A stretch of 35,390 bases of DNA from Clostridiaceae bacterium. Its GTDB lineage: Bacteria > Bacillota > Clostridia > DSM-8532. The notes below the pieces were generated by a model. The model made no database searches. It had not been told where the DNA came from and saw only the letters and a program-made list of their open reading frames with translations. Shown one piece after another: positions 1 through 8,065 of the stretch (within the stretch, counting starts at the first letter, position 1; each line of letters starts with the position of its first letter). Made by a program: the position numbers and the translations under genes. Location: positions 1 to 35,390 of the forward strand of contig JAAYXD010000222.1 in the NCBI GenBank assembly GCA_012516065.1. The letters run 5' to 3'.

Positions 1-22
1 GTATAAATAGCCAATTATTTTC

Positions 23-51
23 TTTTACTATAGAAAATAATGTGGTATAAT
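23..51 (+). promoter_or_regulatory. Sigma-A promoter of the GntR regulator gene
   Basis: A perfect TATAAT at 46-51 is preceded by TG at 42-43 and by GG directly before it. A weak -35 (TTTTAC, 23-28) lies 17 bp upstream. The probable transcription start falls close to the palindrome at 62-79, so a bound regulator would block transcription, which suggests autorepression. Confidence 0.6.
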
Positions 52-61
52 TATTTTGTAG

Positions 62-79
62 TTGTAATACATCTTACAA
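62..79. promoter_or_regulatory. Palindromic operator 1, upstream of the GntR gene
   Basis: TTGTAA-TACATC-TTACAA is a perfect inverted repeat with 6-bp arms and a 6-bp centre. It lies between the -10 box and the start codon of the GntR gene. A near-identical copy, including the same centre TACATC, lies at 860-877 before the transketolase genes. Two copies flanking a regulator and its neighbouring operon suggest that this regulator binds them; that is inferred from position and symmetry. Confidence 0.65.
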
Positions 80-94
80 TGTAGGAGAGGCAAA

Positions 95-811
95 ATGACA
101 ATTACGGCAATTAAACCAAAACGTATAAGCGACGAAGTATTTGAACAAATGAAAGAGCATATCATTACAGGCGAGTGGGCTCCGGGGAGTAAGATTCCCA
201 GCGAACACGAACTGGTTGAACTGTTCGGCGTAAGCAGGGTTTCGGTCAGGGAAGCAATTCACAGGCTCGTCGGCATGGGCGTTTTGACCATCCGCAGAGG
301 AGAGGGCACTTTTGTTAATGAAGTGCTTCCGGAGAATTACATGAATACTCTGCTGCCTATTTTGATGATTGAGAGCGCGAGTTTTTCCGAAACGCTTGAG
401 TTTCGTGCAATAATGGAAGCGGAAAGCGCAAGGATGGCCGCAAAAAGAGCCGATGAAAAAGACATAGCCAGGCTTGAAAAGGCTCTTAAGGCTATGGAAA
501 AGAAAAAAGGCAATATTCAGGAATTTGCCGAGGCGGATTTAAATTTCCATGTAGCTGTCGCTATGGCGACGCATAACAGTGTTATCATCAAAGTAAATGC
601 CATAATCCACGACATGTTGAAAAAAATAATGGAAGAAATTGTTGATATCACCGGGTATGAGGGTGGACTCTACTATCACGGAAAAATCCTCGAGGCGATA
701 AAAAACAGGGACGAAAGCACGGCAGCGAAACTGATGAGAGAGCATATCAGCGCGACAGTGGATAAAATAAGCGGCTTGGATGAACTGAAGAGTAAAAAGC
801 CGCTCGCCTGA
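95..811 (+). CDS. FadR-subfamily GntR transcriptional regulator
   Basis: This is a 238-residue DNA-binding regulator. An N-terminal winged helix-turn-helix (about residues 10-75) carries the family motif PGSKIPSEHELVELFGVSR, followed by SVREAIHRL and a wing RRGEGTFV. The C-terminal all-helical FCD ligand domain (about 100-225) has the expected metal-site pattern: ADLNFH, then YYHGKI and REHI. FCD domains usually bind small organic acids or sugar acids. A GGAGAGG ribosome site sits 5 bases before ATG 95. The transketolase operon follows on the same strand. A shared palindrome before both units suggests control of itself and that operon. The effector cannot be read from sequence. Confidence 0.93.
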   Translation: MTITAIKPKRISDEVFEQMKEHIITGEWAPGSKIPSEHELVELFGVSRVSVREAIHRLVGMGVLTIRRGEGTFVNEVLPENYMNTLLPILMIESASFSETLEFRAIMEAESARMAAKRADEKDIARLEKALKAMEKKKGNIQEFAEADLNFHVAVAMATHNSVIIKVNAIIHDMLKKIMEEIVDITGYEGGLYYHGKILEAIKNRDESTAAKLMREHISATVDKISGLDELKSKKPLA

Positions 812-859
812 TTTGCGAATTCAATTTATTCAATACGGGGGAATTTTTGCCTTTTATAA

Positions 860-877
860 ATGTATTACATCATACAA
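860..877. promoter_or_regulatory. Palindromic operator 2, upstream of the transketolase operon
   Basis: ATGTAT-TACATC-ATACAA repeats the architecture and exact centre of the site at 62-79; 15 of 18 positions are identical, and GTAG follows closely in both. It lies 25 bp before the transketolase start at 902. An in-frame ATG at 860 falls inside this element, so it is more likely operator than coding sequence. Confidence 0.65.
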
Positions 878-901
878 GTAGACAATGGAGAGGATGATTT
901 T

Positions 902-1726
902 ATGACTATTCAACAGTTGGAAAGGAAAGCGCAGGAAATCCGGCTGACTATTGTAAAAATGGTTGGTCCGGGTAAAGCCGGTCACTTCGGAGGTTCATGC
1001 TCCATCGCGGATGTAGTGGCAGCGTTGTATTTCCACAAGATGAGACATGATCCGAAAAACCCTAAATGGCCTGAACGTGACAGGCTGATCTTCAGCAAAG
1101 GACATGCGGCGATTGCCCAGTACGCAGCGTTGGGAATATGCGGATATTTCCCCGAAAAAGAACTGTGGAATTTAAAGGAACTGGGTTCGATACTGCAGGG
1201 ACATCCCGATATGAATAAAACTCCCGGCATCGAAGCGAATACTGGATCGCTTGGCCAGGGTTTATCTATATCATGTGGAATCGCAGCGGGTTTGAAGCTC
1301 GATAAAAGCAGCGCACGTGTATATTGTATTGTCGGAGACGGCGAGCTGGCCGAAGGGCAGATTTGGGAAGCCGCAATGGCAGCTTCTTATTACAAACTCG
1401 ACAATCTGCTGGCAATACTCGATCACAACAAACTGCAGGCTACAGGTCCGATTGCGGATCGTTTCGATACGAGACCGATAAGAGAAAAATGGGAAGCCTT
1501 CGGATGGCATACCGTTGAAATAGACGGACACAACATGAAAGAAATAGTTGAAACCCTTGACAGTATAGAAAAGGTAAAGGGCAAACCGTCAATAATTATT
1601 GCCCATACGGTTAAAGGTAAAGGTATACCATTTGCGGAGAACAACGCGGCCTTCCATAACGGCGCGATGACGCAGGAACAGTTCGAAACGGCTTGCGGAA
1701 TCCTTTCGGAACAGGGGGTAATGTAA
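902..1726 (+). CDS. Transketolase, N-terminal (TPP-binding) subunit
   Basis: This 274-residue subunit of a split transketolase transfers two-carbon ketol units between sugar phosphates using thiamine diphosphate. The pyrophosphate/metal motif is visible as GDGELAEGQIWEAA followed by LDNLLAILDHNKLQATG. HFGGSCS, SKGHAA and TGSLGQGLS are further transketolase signatures. The start at 902 is chosen because TGGAGAGGATG sits just upstream, while the longer frame begins within the operator palindrome. The C-terminal subunit follows after 1 bp, so the two are co-translated and must assemble. Paralogues of this type often act in dedicated sugar pathways rather than the pentose phosphate pathway, so the donor sugar is uncertain. 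Confidence 0.93.
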   Translation: MTIQQLERKAQEIRLTIVKMVGPGKAGHFGGSCSIADVVAALYFHKMRHDPKNPKWPERDRLIFSKGHAAIAQYAALGICGYFPEKELWNLKELGSILQGHPDMNKTPGIEANTGSLGQGLSISCGIAAGLKLDKSSARVYCIVGDGELAEGQIWEAAMAASYYKLDNLLAILDHNKLQATGPIADRFDTRPIREKWEAFGWHTVEIDGHNMKEIVETLDSIEKVKGKPSIIIAHTVKGKGIPFAENNAAFHNGAMTQEQFETACGILSEQGVM

Positions 1727-1727
1727 T

Positions 1728-2651
1728 ATGAAGATGCAGAACCAGAGGACAGCGTACGGAAAGACGCTTGTGGAGCTTGGCAGGGAAAATGAAAGGATTG
1801 TCGTGCTTGATGCCGATCTTAGCAAGAGTACAATGACCTGCCTGTTTGAGCAGGAATTTCCGGATAGATATTTTGAAATGGGTATCGCGGAAGCCGACAT
1901 GATTTCTTTTGCCGCAGGGCTTTCGCTGACTGACAGGATTGCGTTTGTGAACTCATTTGCCGTGTTTTCAACGGGTCGTCCGTATGATCAGATCCGGCAG
2001 GGCGTTGCAATAGGCAAGCTGAATGTCAAGATTATCGGTTCGAGCGCCGGGCTTTCGGACTTCGGCGACGGGGCGACACACCAGTCCGTCGAAGATGTCG
2101 CGATTATGCGGGCAATACCGAATATGACCGTTCTTGTGCCGTGTGACGCGATTGAAACGGTAAAGGCCGTAAGGGCTGCTGTCGAATACAATGGTCCGGT
2201 TTATATCCGGATTTGCAGGAATGATGTTCCGGATATATTCCCTGAAGACGAGGAATTTGTTATCGGTAAACCGTATGTATTGCGTGATGGCAGTGATATA
2301 ACGATATTTGCGATGGGCAGGATGGTATGCGAAGCGCTTGCTGCAGCCGACAGGCTCGGTGAACAGGGTATTTCGACAAGGGTCGTTAACGTAAGCACGT
2401 TAAAACCGGTTGATGACAATTCGATTATAAAGCTTGCCGAAGGCATGAAAGGGGTTATAACGGTAGAAGAGCATTCGATTATAGGCGGCCTCGCCAGTGT
2501 CGTTACCTATGCGTTGAGAGGAAAAGGTATACCGGTGGAAACGATAGGAATAAACGACGAGTTCGGCCAATCGGCAAATACATATGATGCGCTTCTTAAA
2601 CATTACGGGCTTACGGCTGATAATATCGTAGAAAGGGCAAAAGCTCTTTAG
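1728..2651 (+). CDS. Transketolase, C-terminal subunit
   Basis: This 307-residue partner of the preceding subunit contributes the pyrimidine-binding half of the active site and the C-terminal domain. The pyrimidine domain shows YFEMGIAEADMISFAAGLSL, whose glutamate activates thiamine diphosphate, followed by FVNSFAVFSTGRPYDQIRQ. The C-terminal part contains VTVEEHSIIGGLASVV, typical of transketolase C domains. GGGGGTAATGTAAT precedes ATG 1728. The gene starts 1 bp after the N subunit stop and is followed after 14 bp by the dehydrogenase, so the genes form one operon. Confidence 0.93.
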   Translation: MKMQNQRTAYGKTLVELGRENERIVVLDADLSKSTMTCLFEQEFPDRYFEMGIAEADMISFAAGLSLTDRIAFVNSFAVFSTGRPYDQIRQGVAIGKLNVKIIGSSAGLSDFGDGATHQSVEDVAIMRAIPNMTVLVPCDAIETVKAVRAAVEYNGPVYIRICRNDVPDIFPEDEEFVIGKPYVLRDGSDITIFAMGRMVCEALAAADRLGEQGISTRVVNVSTLKPVDDNSIIKLAEGMKGVITVEEHSIIGGLASVVTYALRGKGIPVETIGINDEFGQSANTYDALLKHYGLTADNIVERAKAL

Positions 2652-2665
2652 AAAGGAAGATGGCA

Positions 2666-3718
2666 ATGGAAAAGACGATGAAAGCGGTTGTCAAGTATGA
2701 TAATGTAGCCGATGCTACGGAGCTTCGCGAAATGCCGGTTCCGGAAATCGGCCCGACGGATGTTCTTGTACGGGTCGCGTATACCGGGGTTTGCGGCACT
2801 GATCCGCATATGCATAAAAATCTTGTTTCGATTCCGTTGAATGTTCCGCTGATTCTCGGGCATGAGTTTGCAGGAACTATAGAAAAGGTCGGAAGCGAAG
2901 TAAAAGGCTACAAACCGGGCGACAGGGTAACAGCGGAAACCCATGCTGATTACTGCGGAGAGTGTGAATTATGCCGGACCAACCAGTACCCGATTTGCAG
3001 GGACAGGAAAGGCTTTGGTTTTAAAGTTCACGGCGCGTTTGCGAAATACGTAAAGGTTCCGGCAAGGATCCTGCACAGGGTTCCCGATAACGTATCGCTG
3101 AAAGAAGCGTCGCTGACCGAACCGCTTTGCGTGGCATATAAAGCAGTCGTGCACAGCAGCAGGGTAAACCCGGGAGATACGGTAGTTGTAATAGGTCCGG
3201 GCCCTATCGGAATGCTTTGCATTAAAATGGCGCAGATCTGCGGGGCCAGTGAAATCATAGCCGTTGGCGCGAACGGGGATGAAGAGCGCCTTAAGATGTC
3301 GCTCGACTACGGCGCGACAATGGCGTTAAACAGCGAAAAAGACGATGTTGCATCGATAATCATGTCGATGGGAGACGGTTACGGCGCCGATCTTGTCGTT
3401 GATGCCGCGGGCGTATCGCAGACGCTTAAGCTGTCGATGGATGTCGTCCGTCCCGGCGGTCAGATCACGAAGATAGGCTGGGGACCGAAGCCCGTCGGAT
3501 TTTCCCTTGACCCGATCATATCGAAAAGCGTTACGCTGAAAGGGCATTTCAGCCACACATGGGATGTTTGGGAAAAGTGCCTTGTGCTGCTTTCAAAAGG
3601 CCAGGTCGACCTTAAGCCGCTGATAACGCACGAACTTACGATTGATCAGTGGGAAGAGAGCTTCAGGCTTATCGAAAGAAGGGAAGCAATGAAGGTCGTG
3701 CTGAAACCTATTGATTAG
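2666..3718 (+). CDS. Zinc-dependent medium-chain dehydrogenase (sorbitol/threonine dehydrogenase-like)
   Basis: This 350-residue NAD(P)-dependent alcohol dehydrogenase shows both zinc sites. The catalytic site is GVCGTDPH with LGHEFAG. The structural site is the four-cysteine lobe CGECELCRTNQYPIC. The Rossmann fold has VVIGPGPIGMLCIKMAQ. The fold and length fit polyol or L-threonine/sorbitol dehydrogenases. The start at 2666 is preferred because AAAGGAAG gives 9-nt spacing, whereas ATG 2660 would be too close. Between a transketolase and a beta-hydroxyacid dehydrogenase, it probably interconverts a sugar or polyol with a keto sugar. The substrate is not deducible. Confidence 0.9.
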   Translation: MEKTMKAVVKYDNVADATELREMPVPEIGPTDVLVRVAYTGVCGTDPHMHKNLVSIPLNVPLILGHEFAGTIEKVGSEVKGYKPGDRVTAETHADYCGECELCRTNQYPICRDRKGFGFKVHGAFAKYVKVPARILHRVPDNVSLKEASLTEPLCVAYKAVVHSSRVNPGDTVVVIGPGPIGMLCIKMAQICGASEIIAVGANGDEERLKMSLDYGATMALNSEKDDVASIIMSMGDGYGADLVVDAAGVSQTLKLSMDVVRPGGQITKIGWGPKPVGFSLDPIISKSVTLKGHFSHTWDVWEKCLVLLSKGQVDLKPLITHELTIDQWEESFRLIERREAMKVVLKPID

Positions 3719-3746
3719 TACATAAATATATAAGGGGGTAGTCATC

Positions 3747-4631
3747 GTGAAAATTGGTTTTATAGGACTCGGAATAATGGGCAAGCCTATGGCGAAAAAC
3801 CTGTTGAAGGCCGGGTATTCCGTCGTAGTTTACGATATCGTTCCGGAAGCCGTGAAGGCGCTGACCGACGCCGGAGCGGAGAAAGGGGAGTCTTCCGCGG
3901 ACGTAGCGTCGAAAACCGAAGTTGTCATTACGATGCTTCCGAATTCACCGCATGTAAAGGAAGCGGTATTAGGGAAAAACGGAGTGCTTGAAGGCGCAAA
4001 GCCTGGTACGATACTTGTCGATATGAGCTCTATCGCTCCGCTGGCTTCCAAGGAGATTTCGGAAAAGGCAGCCGAGAAAGGCGTTATTATGCTCGATGCG
4101 CCCGTCAGCGGCGGTGAACCGAAAGCAATCGACGGGACACTGTCGATCATGGTCGGCGGTCCCGTGGATGCGTTCAAAAAAGTTGAAGATATATTGAAAA
4201 AGATGGGTTCATCGGTAGTTCATGTAGGCGAAATCGGCAGCGGGAACATGACAAAGCTGGCGAATCAGATTATCGTCGCGCTGAATATCGCAGCAATGTC
4301 CGAGGCTATGGTGCTTGCCACTAAAGCCGGCGTCGATCCCGAAAAGGTGTACCATGCCATTCGCGGAGGGCTGGCGGGCAGCACAGTACTGGACGCAAAA
4401 GTGCCGCTTGTTTTGCAGAGGAATTTTAAGCCCGGCTTCAGGATAGAACTCCATATTAAAGATTTGATGAACGCGATTGAAACAGGCCATGAAGTCGGAG
4501 TGCCGCTGCCGCTCACAAGCCAGGTGATGGAAATTATGCAGGCTCTTAAGGTAGACGGCAAAGCCGGAAATGATCACGGCGGCATTATACAGTTTTACGA
4601 AAAACTCGCGCAAATCGAGGTAAAAAAATAA
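3747..4631 (+). CDS. Beta-hydroxyacid dehydrogenase (tartronate semialdehyde reductase / 3-hydroxyisobutyrate dehydrogenase family)
   Basis: This 294-residue NAD(P)-dependent enzyme begins at GTG 3747 behind AAGGGGG. It has the full family signature set: GLGIMGKPMAKNLLKAG at the dinucleotide site, DAPVSGGEPKAIDGTLSIMVGG at the substrate site, and GSGNMTKLANQ with the catalytic lysine. Relatives reduce tartronate semialdehyde, succinic semialdehyde, glyoxylate or sulfolactaldehyde. In this operon it could handle the short aldehyde or hydroxyacid left after transketolase action, which is inference. It is the last operon gene, with a terminator 25 bp downstream. Confidence 0.9.
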   Translation: MKIGFIGLGIMGKPMAKNLLKAGYSVVVYDIVPEAVKALTDAGAEKGESSADVASKTEVVITMLPNSPHVKEAVLGKNGVLEGAKPGTILVDMSSIAPLASKEISEKAAEKGVIMLDAPVSGGEPKAIDGTLSIMVGGPVDAFKKVEDILKKMGSSVVHVGEIGSGNMTKLANQIIVALNIAAMSEAMVLATKAGVDPEKVYHAIRGGLAGSTVLDAKVPLVLQRNFKPGFRIELHIKDLMNAIETGHEVGVPLPLTSQVMEIMQALKVDGKAGNDHGGIIQFYEKLAQIEVKK

Positions 4632-4655
4632 AATCCTTAAAACTTGAAGCTGAAG

Positions 4656-4700
4656 ACGGATCTTTATGACGGACTTGTTGGAATCATAAAGATCCGTTTT
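4656..4700 (+). terminator. Rho-independent terminator of the transketolase operon
   Basis: A 14-bp perfect stem (ACGGATCTTTATGA at 4656-4669 with TCATAAAGATCCGT at 4684-4697) encloses a 14-nt loop and ends in TTTT, 25 bp after the dehydrogenase stop. Confidence 0.85.
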
Positions 4701-4754
4701 CTGAATAGAATAATACCGGATAAACAAGCTCCGTAAGAATGGGGGGCGACCGGT

Positions 4755-5021
4755 ATGAACAGCGAATTACTCATCCTGCTTGCGTGGATTGCGGGAATTA
4801 TTATCGTATTTGCGTTCGGCAAAGCTTTGAAAGTGCCTCTGAAATTTGCCGTTAAACTTATGATTAACGGCATTATCGGAGGCATTGTCATTCTTTTGAT
4901 AAATCTTATCGGCCAGTATTTTGATTTCCACATATCGTTGAACATCTTTTCGGCTTTGATAGCGGGGACGCTCGGGCTGCCGGGCGTGATACTGCTTATT
5001 ATACTGAAGTACCTGCTGTAG
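4755..5021 (+). CDS. bofA: BofA-family sporulation membrane protein (pro-sigma-K processing inhibitor)
   Basis: This 88-residue, almost wholly hydrophobic protein has an N-terminal segment (LLILLAWIAGIIIVFAFGKAL), a central helix (MINGIIGGIVILLINLIGQ) and the family-typical C-terminal loop IAGTLGLPGVILLIILKYLL. In Bacillus subtilis, BofA sits in the outer forespore membrane and holds the SpoIVFB protease inactive until the SpoIVB signal arrives, which delays sigma-K activation. GGGGGG precedes ATG 4755 with good spacing. Its usual recR neighbour is absent; the next gene is coat-related. The family call is good; the exact role in a clostridium is inferred. Confidence 0.85.
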   Translation: MNSELLILLAWIAGIIIVFAFGKALKVPLKFAVKLMINGIIGGIVILLINLIGQYFDFHISLNIFSALIAGTLGLPGVILLIILKYLL

Positions 5022-5061
5022 GTGTGTCTGTTTTGTCCAAGCCTGTGTTTTCCGGTGTTTT

Positions 5062-5091
5062 GGTATAATCAATATCCCAGCGGCATATAAT
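5062..5091 (+). promoter_or_regulatory. Possible sigma-E/sigma-K sporulation promoter for the CotS-like gene
   Basis: GGTATAAT (5062-5069) and CATATAAT (5084-5091) are 14 bp apart. The downstream box matches the CATANNNT form of mother-cell sigma -10 elements and the upstream box resembles an ATATT-type -35. GGTATAAT could instead be the -10 of a vegetative promoter (TGGTATAAT), though no good -35 precedes it. The transcript would have a leader of about 130 nt. Confidence 0.35.
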
Positions 5092-5227
5092 TGTTCAGTA
5101 GACAACATGCCTTATCGAGAACTGTTGAACCCATCTGTTTGCGTTGTGGGTATTATACAAACCTGCTGATCTGCGTCTCCGGGAAAGGATTTAAAACCTT
5201 TAGTAAAAGACTGGATGGGAGAACCGT

Positions 5228-6211
5228 ATGCATGAAGCGAAAGGATTAATTGAAGCGTATTATGGCATTCATATTTTGGGGATCAAGCCTTACCGGGCGG
5301 GATATATCCTGGAAACCTCCGGCGGAAGGAAATACATAAAAGCATGCCAGTACCAGAAAGAGCGTGTTGAATTTATCCATCAGGCGAAACAGCATCTTAT
5401 AAGCCGTAATTTCTCCCGGATAGATCCTTACTGTATTGCACAGAACAATAAGCCGTATGTTGAGATCGACGGGAACGTATATACTATGGTCAATCTGATT
5501 GACGGCAGGGAGTGCGAGTTTGACGACGACCGCGATGTGGCTATGGCTGCGGAAGCGCTCGCCTTAATGCATAAAGCCGGGCACGGTTTTCTGCCGAAAG
5601 ATGTGAAATATGTCCCGAGCAGCCTCGGTAAACTGCCTTACAGTTTCAAAAAACGCCTTGAAGAAATACGCAAGCTCAGAAGAAAGGCCGAAAAGGAACG
5701 CAACGGTTTTGATTATTTGTTTATCGAGCATTTTGACGATTTTTACAAGCTCGGGTATGACAGCCTTGAAATACTGTACGGATCAAAATACAACAAGCTT
5801 GTTGAGCAGACACAAAAGGAAGGCATGATATGCCATCATGATTATTCGTACCAGAATATAATAATCAAGGGCGACAAGACTTTTATCATAAATTTTGATT
5901 ACTGCAACCTGGAACTTAAGATATACGACATAGTGAACATGTTAAGAAGAAGAATGAGAAAATGCAACTGGGACATAAAAAAAGCAAAGGCTATCCTTGA
6001 CGTTTACAGGAAGATAGAACCTCTGGAACAGGACGAAATGAAGGTAATGAAAAGCATGCTGCTGTTCCCGCAGAAATTCTGGAGGATAATAAACCGTTAT
6101 TATAACAGCAAGCGCTGCTGGGCGCAGAAAAATTTCACAATTATGCTCGAAGAAGTTATAAACGAAAAAGATGCGCACATTGCTTTCATGAAAGAATTCG
6201 ACAAGCTGTAA
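5228..6211 (+). CDS. CotS-family spore coat protein (kinase-like fold)
   Basis: This 327-residue protein has an aminoglycoside phosphotransferase/choline kinase-like fold as found in the CotS/CotI/YutH coat proteins. The catalytic-loop region is visible as CHHDYSYQNIIIKGDKT, followed by the metal-binding equivalent IINFDYCNLELKIYDIVNMLRR. NFD in place of the usual DFD suggests a divergent or weak kinase. RYYNSKRCWAQKNF near the C-terminus is typical of the group. The gene starts at ATG 5228 behind TGGGAG. It stands alone after a possible sporulation promoter and is probably expressed in the mother cell. Confidence 0.85.
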   Translation: MHEAKGLIEAYYGIHILGIKPYRAGYILETSGGRKYIKACQYQKERVEFIHQAKQHLISRNFSRIDPYCIAQNNKPYVEIDGNVYTMVNLIDGRECEFDDDRDVAMAAEALALMHKAGHGFLPKDVKYVPSSLGKLPYSFKKRLEEIRKLRRKAEKERNGFDYLFIEHFDDFYKLGYDSLEILYGSKYNKLVEQTQKEGMICHHDYSYQNIIIKGDKTFIINFDYCNLELKIYDIVNMLRRRMRKCNWDIKKAKAILDVYRKIEPLEQDEMKVMKSMLLFPQKFWRIINRYYNSKRCWAQKNFTIMLEEVINEKDAHIAFMKEFDKL

Positions 6212-6247
6212 AAAACGCATAGGGTAAAGCAAAGCTTTACCCTATGC
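6211..6247 (-). terminator. Terminator of fhs, possibly bidirectional
   Basis: A perfect 14-bp stem (GCATAGGGTAAAGC at 6217-6230 with its complement at 6234-6247) closes an AAA loop. On the minus strand it is followed by TTTTTT, the classical form for fhs. On the plus strand it directly follows the CotS-like gene but has no T tract. Confidence 0.85.
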
Positions 6248-6281
6248 TCAGGGAACGATTTTATGAGACAATCCCATTTTA

Positions 6282-7952
6282 TCAGAATAATCCGGTTATA
6301 GTACCATCGGGACTAATGTCAATCTTATTTGCGGCCGGTTCTTTTGGAAGACCCGGCATTGTCATTATATCTCCCGTTAACGCTACAATAAAACCCGCGC
6401 CGGCGGAAACACGCACGTCCCTGACCGTCAGATCGAACCCTGTCGGGCGGCCCAATAAAGAAGGATTATCGGAAAGTGAGTACTGTGTTTTAGCCATGCA
6501 TACCGGGAGTTTGTCCATATTAATCGCTTCAATGCGTTTTATAGCTTTCTCGGCCGAATCGGTGTAAATAACATGTCTTCCGCCGTATATTTCCCTGTTA
6601 ATAATCTCTATTTTCTGTTTAATCGGAAGGTTTACATCGTAAAGGAATCTGAAATCCGACGGTTCGGTTTCTATAAGCCGGCACAGCTTCCGGGCCAGCT
6701 CGATACCGCCTTCCCCGCCTTTTTCGAACACTTCGCTTATGCCGACATCTACGCCGAGATTGCTGCAGTGATCGATCACATATTTAATTTCCGCATCGGT
6801 GTCGGTTCCGAAACGGTTGAGCGCGACTAAAACGGGCACACCGAATTTGCGTATGTTTTCTATATGCTTCTCAAGGTTGGCAATGCCTTCTTTGAGCGCG
6901 GGCAGATTCTCGCGCGAAAGATCCGCCCTGCTGACGCCGCCGTTATATTTTAGAGCCCGTACCGTTGCGACAAGAACGACAGCGGAAGGCGTCAGCCCGG
7001 CGTAACGGCATTTTATGTTGAAGAATTTTTCAGCACCGAGATCGGCTCCGAAGCCCGCTTCGGTAATAACATAATCCGAAAGCTTAAGCGCGAGTTTTGT
7101 GGCCGCTGCGCTGTTGCATCCGTGCGCGATATTTGCAAACGGGCCCCCATGCATGAAGGCGGGAGTGTTTTCAATCGTTTGTATAAGGTTCGGCTTTATC
7201 GCGTCCTTAAGAAGCAGCGCCATCGCGCCGTCAACCTTGAGATCTTTCGCCGTAACGGGGTTCCCGTCATAATCGTAGGCAGCGATGATTCTGCCAAGCC
7301 GGGACTTTAAATCGGATAAATCATTGGCAAGACAAAGAATTGCCATTACTTCCGAAGCAACGGTTATTAAAAACCCGTCCTCGCGCGGGAAACCGTTTGC
7401 TTTTCCGCCGAGGCCGACAATTATATTTCTGAGCGCCCTGTCGTTCATATCGATAGCGCGCTTCCACACGATTGTACGAATATCTATGCCCAGATGATTT
7501 CCCTGGTGGATGTGATTGTCTATCGCCGCTGAAAGAAGGTTGTTGGCAGCGGTTACGGCGTGCATATCGCCTGTAAAATGCAGATTCACGTCTTCCATCG
7601 GCACTACCTGCGAATAACCCCCGCCTGCAGCACCGCCTTTTATTCCCATAACAGGCCCAAGGGAAGGCTCCCGCAAGGCGATTACGGCCTTCAGGCCAAG
7701 CTTTGTCATAGCCTGTCCAAGACCCACGGTTGTAGTGGTTTTGCCTTCGCCCGCGGGAGTAGGGTTAATGGCTGTCACAAGAATAAGCTTCCCGTTGGGT
7801 CTGTTTTTAACCGAGTCATAAAGCGATGGTTTTATTTTAGCCTTGTAGTCGCCGTAAAGTTCGAGGTCGTCCCTTTTAATCCCCAATATTCCCGCAATTT
7901 CTTCAATGGGCTTCAGTTTTGCTTTTTGAGCGATTTCAATATCTGTAAGCAT
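6282..7952 (-). CDS. fhs: Formate-tetrahydrofolate ligase
   Basis: This 556-residue, full-length enzyme makes 10-formyl-tetrahydrofolate from formate, tetrahydrofolate and ATP. It feeds one-carbon metabolism and, in acetogens, the methyl branch of the Wood-Ljungdahl pathway. The nucleotide loop [18 protein letters not shown] lies near residue 70. The family-typical [23 protein letters not shown] and [20 protein letters not shown] follow. The C-terminus [23 protein letters not shown] is intact. It has its own promoter and terminator and no other folate gene beside it, so it is monocistronic. No tetrahydrofolate riboswitch is apparent in its short leader. Confidence 0.98.
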   Translation of the reverse strand: MLTDIEIAQKAKLKPIEEIAGILGIKRDDLELYGDYKAKIKPSLYDSVKNRPNGKLILVTAINPTPAGEGKTTTTVGLGQAMTKLGLKAVIALREPSLGPVMGIKGGAAGGGYSQVVPMEDVNLHFTGDMHAVTAANNLLSAAIDNHIHQGNHLGIDIRTIVWKRAIDMNDRALRNIIVGLGGKANGFPREDGFLITVASEVMAILCLANDLSDLKSRLGRIIAAYDYDGNPVTAKDLKVDGAMALLLKDAIKPNLIQTIENTPAFMHGGPFANIAHGCNSAAATKLALKLSDYVITEAGFGADLGAEKFFNIKCRYAGLTPSAVVLVATVRALKYNGGVSRADLSRENLPALKEGIANLEKHIENIRKFGVPVLVALNRFGTDTDAEIKYVIDHCSNLGVDVGISEVFEKGGEGGIELARKLCRLIETEPSDFRFLYDVNLPIKQKIEIINREIYGGRHVIYTDSAEKAIKRIEAINMDKLPVCMAKTQYSLSDNPSLLGRPTGFDLTVRDVRVSAGAGFIVALTGDIMTMPGLPKEPAANKIDISPDGTITGLF

Positions 7953-7979
7953 GTTAATCTCCGATCTTTTTTTCGTTAT

Positions 7980-8009
7980 ATTATATCAAACCCGAAAAAT
8001 TAAATTCAA
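7980..8009 (-). promoter_or_regulatory. Sigma-A promoter of fhs
   Basis: Reading the minus strand, TTGAAT (8009-8004) and TATAAT (7985-7980) are separated by 18 bp. The -10 box is 27 bp before the fhs start at 7952, so the leader is very short. Confidence 0.7.
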
Positions 8010-8065
8010 GGGGAAGACGGGGAAAGAAACCAGAACCGGACAGCAGCCGGCGGAAGCCTGTATGG

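Noticed and set aside
860-901. Upstream ATG extension of the transketolase N subunit
   Set aside because: It lies inside the operator palindrome, lacks a good ribosome site, and the next ATG at 902 has GGAGAGG and gives the normal family N-terminus.
902-4631. Sulfoquinovose sulfo-transketolase pathway
   Set aside because: No sulfoquinovosidase, isomerase or sulfonate transporter is in the operon, and the reductase shows no clear sulfonate-specific motif.
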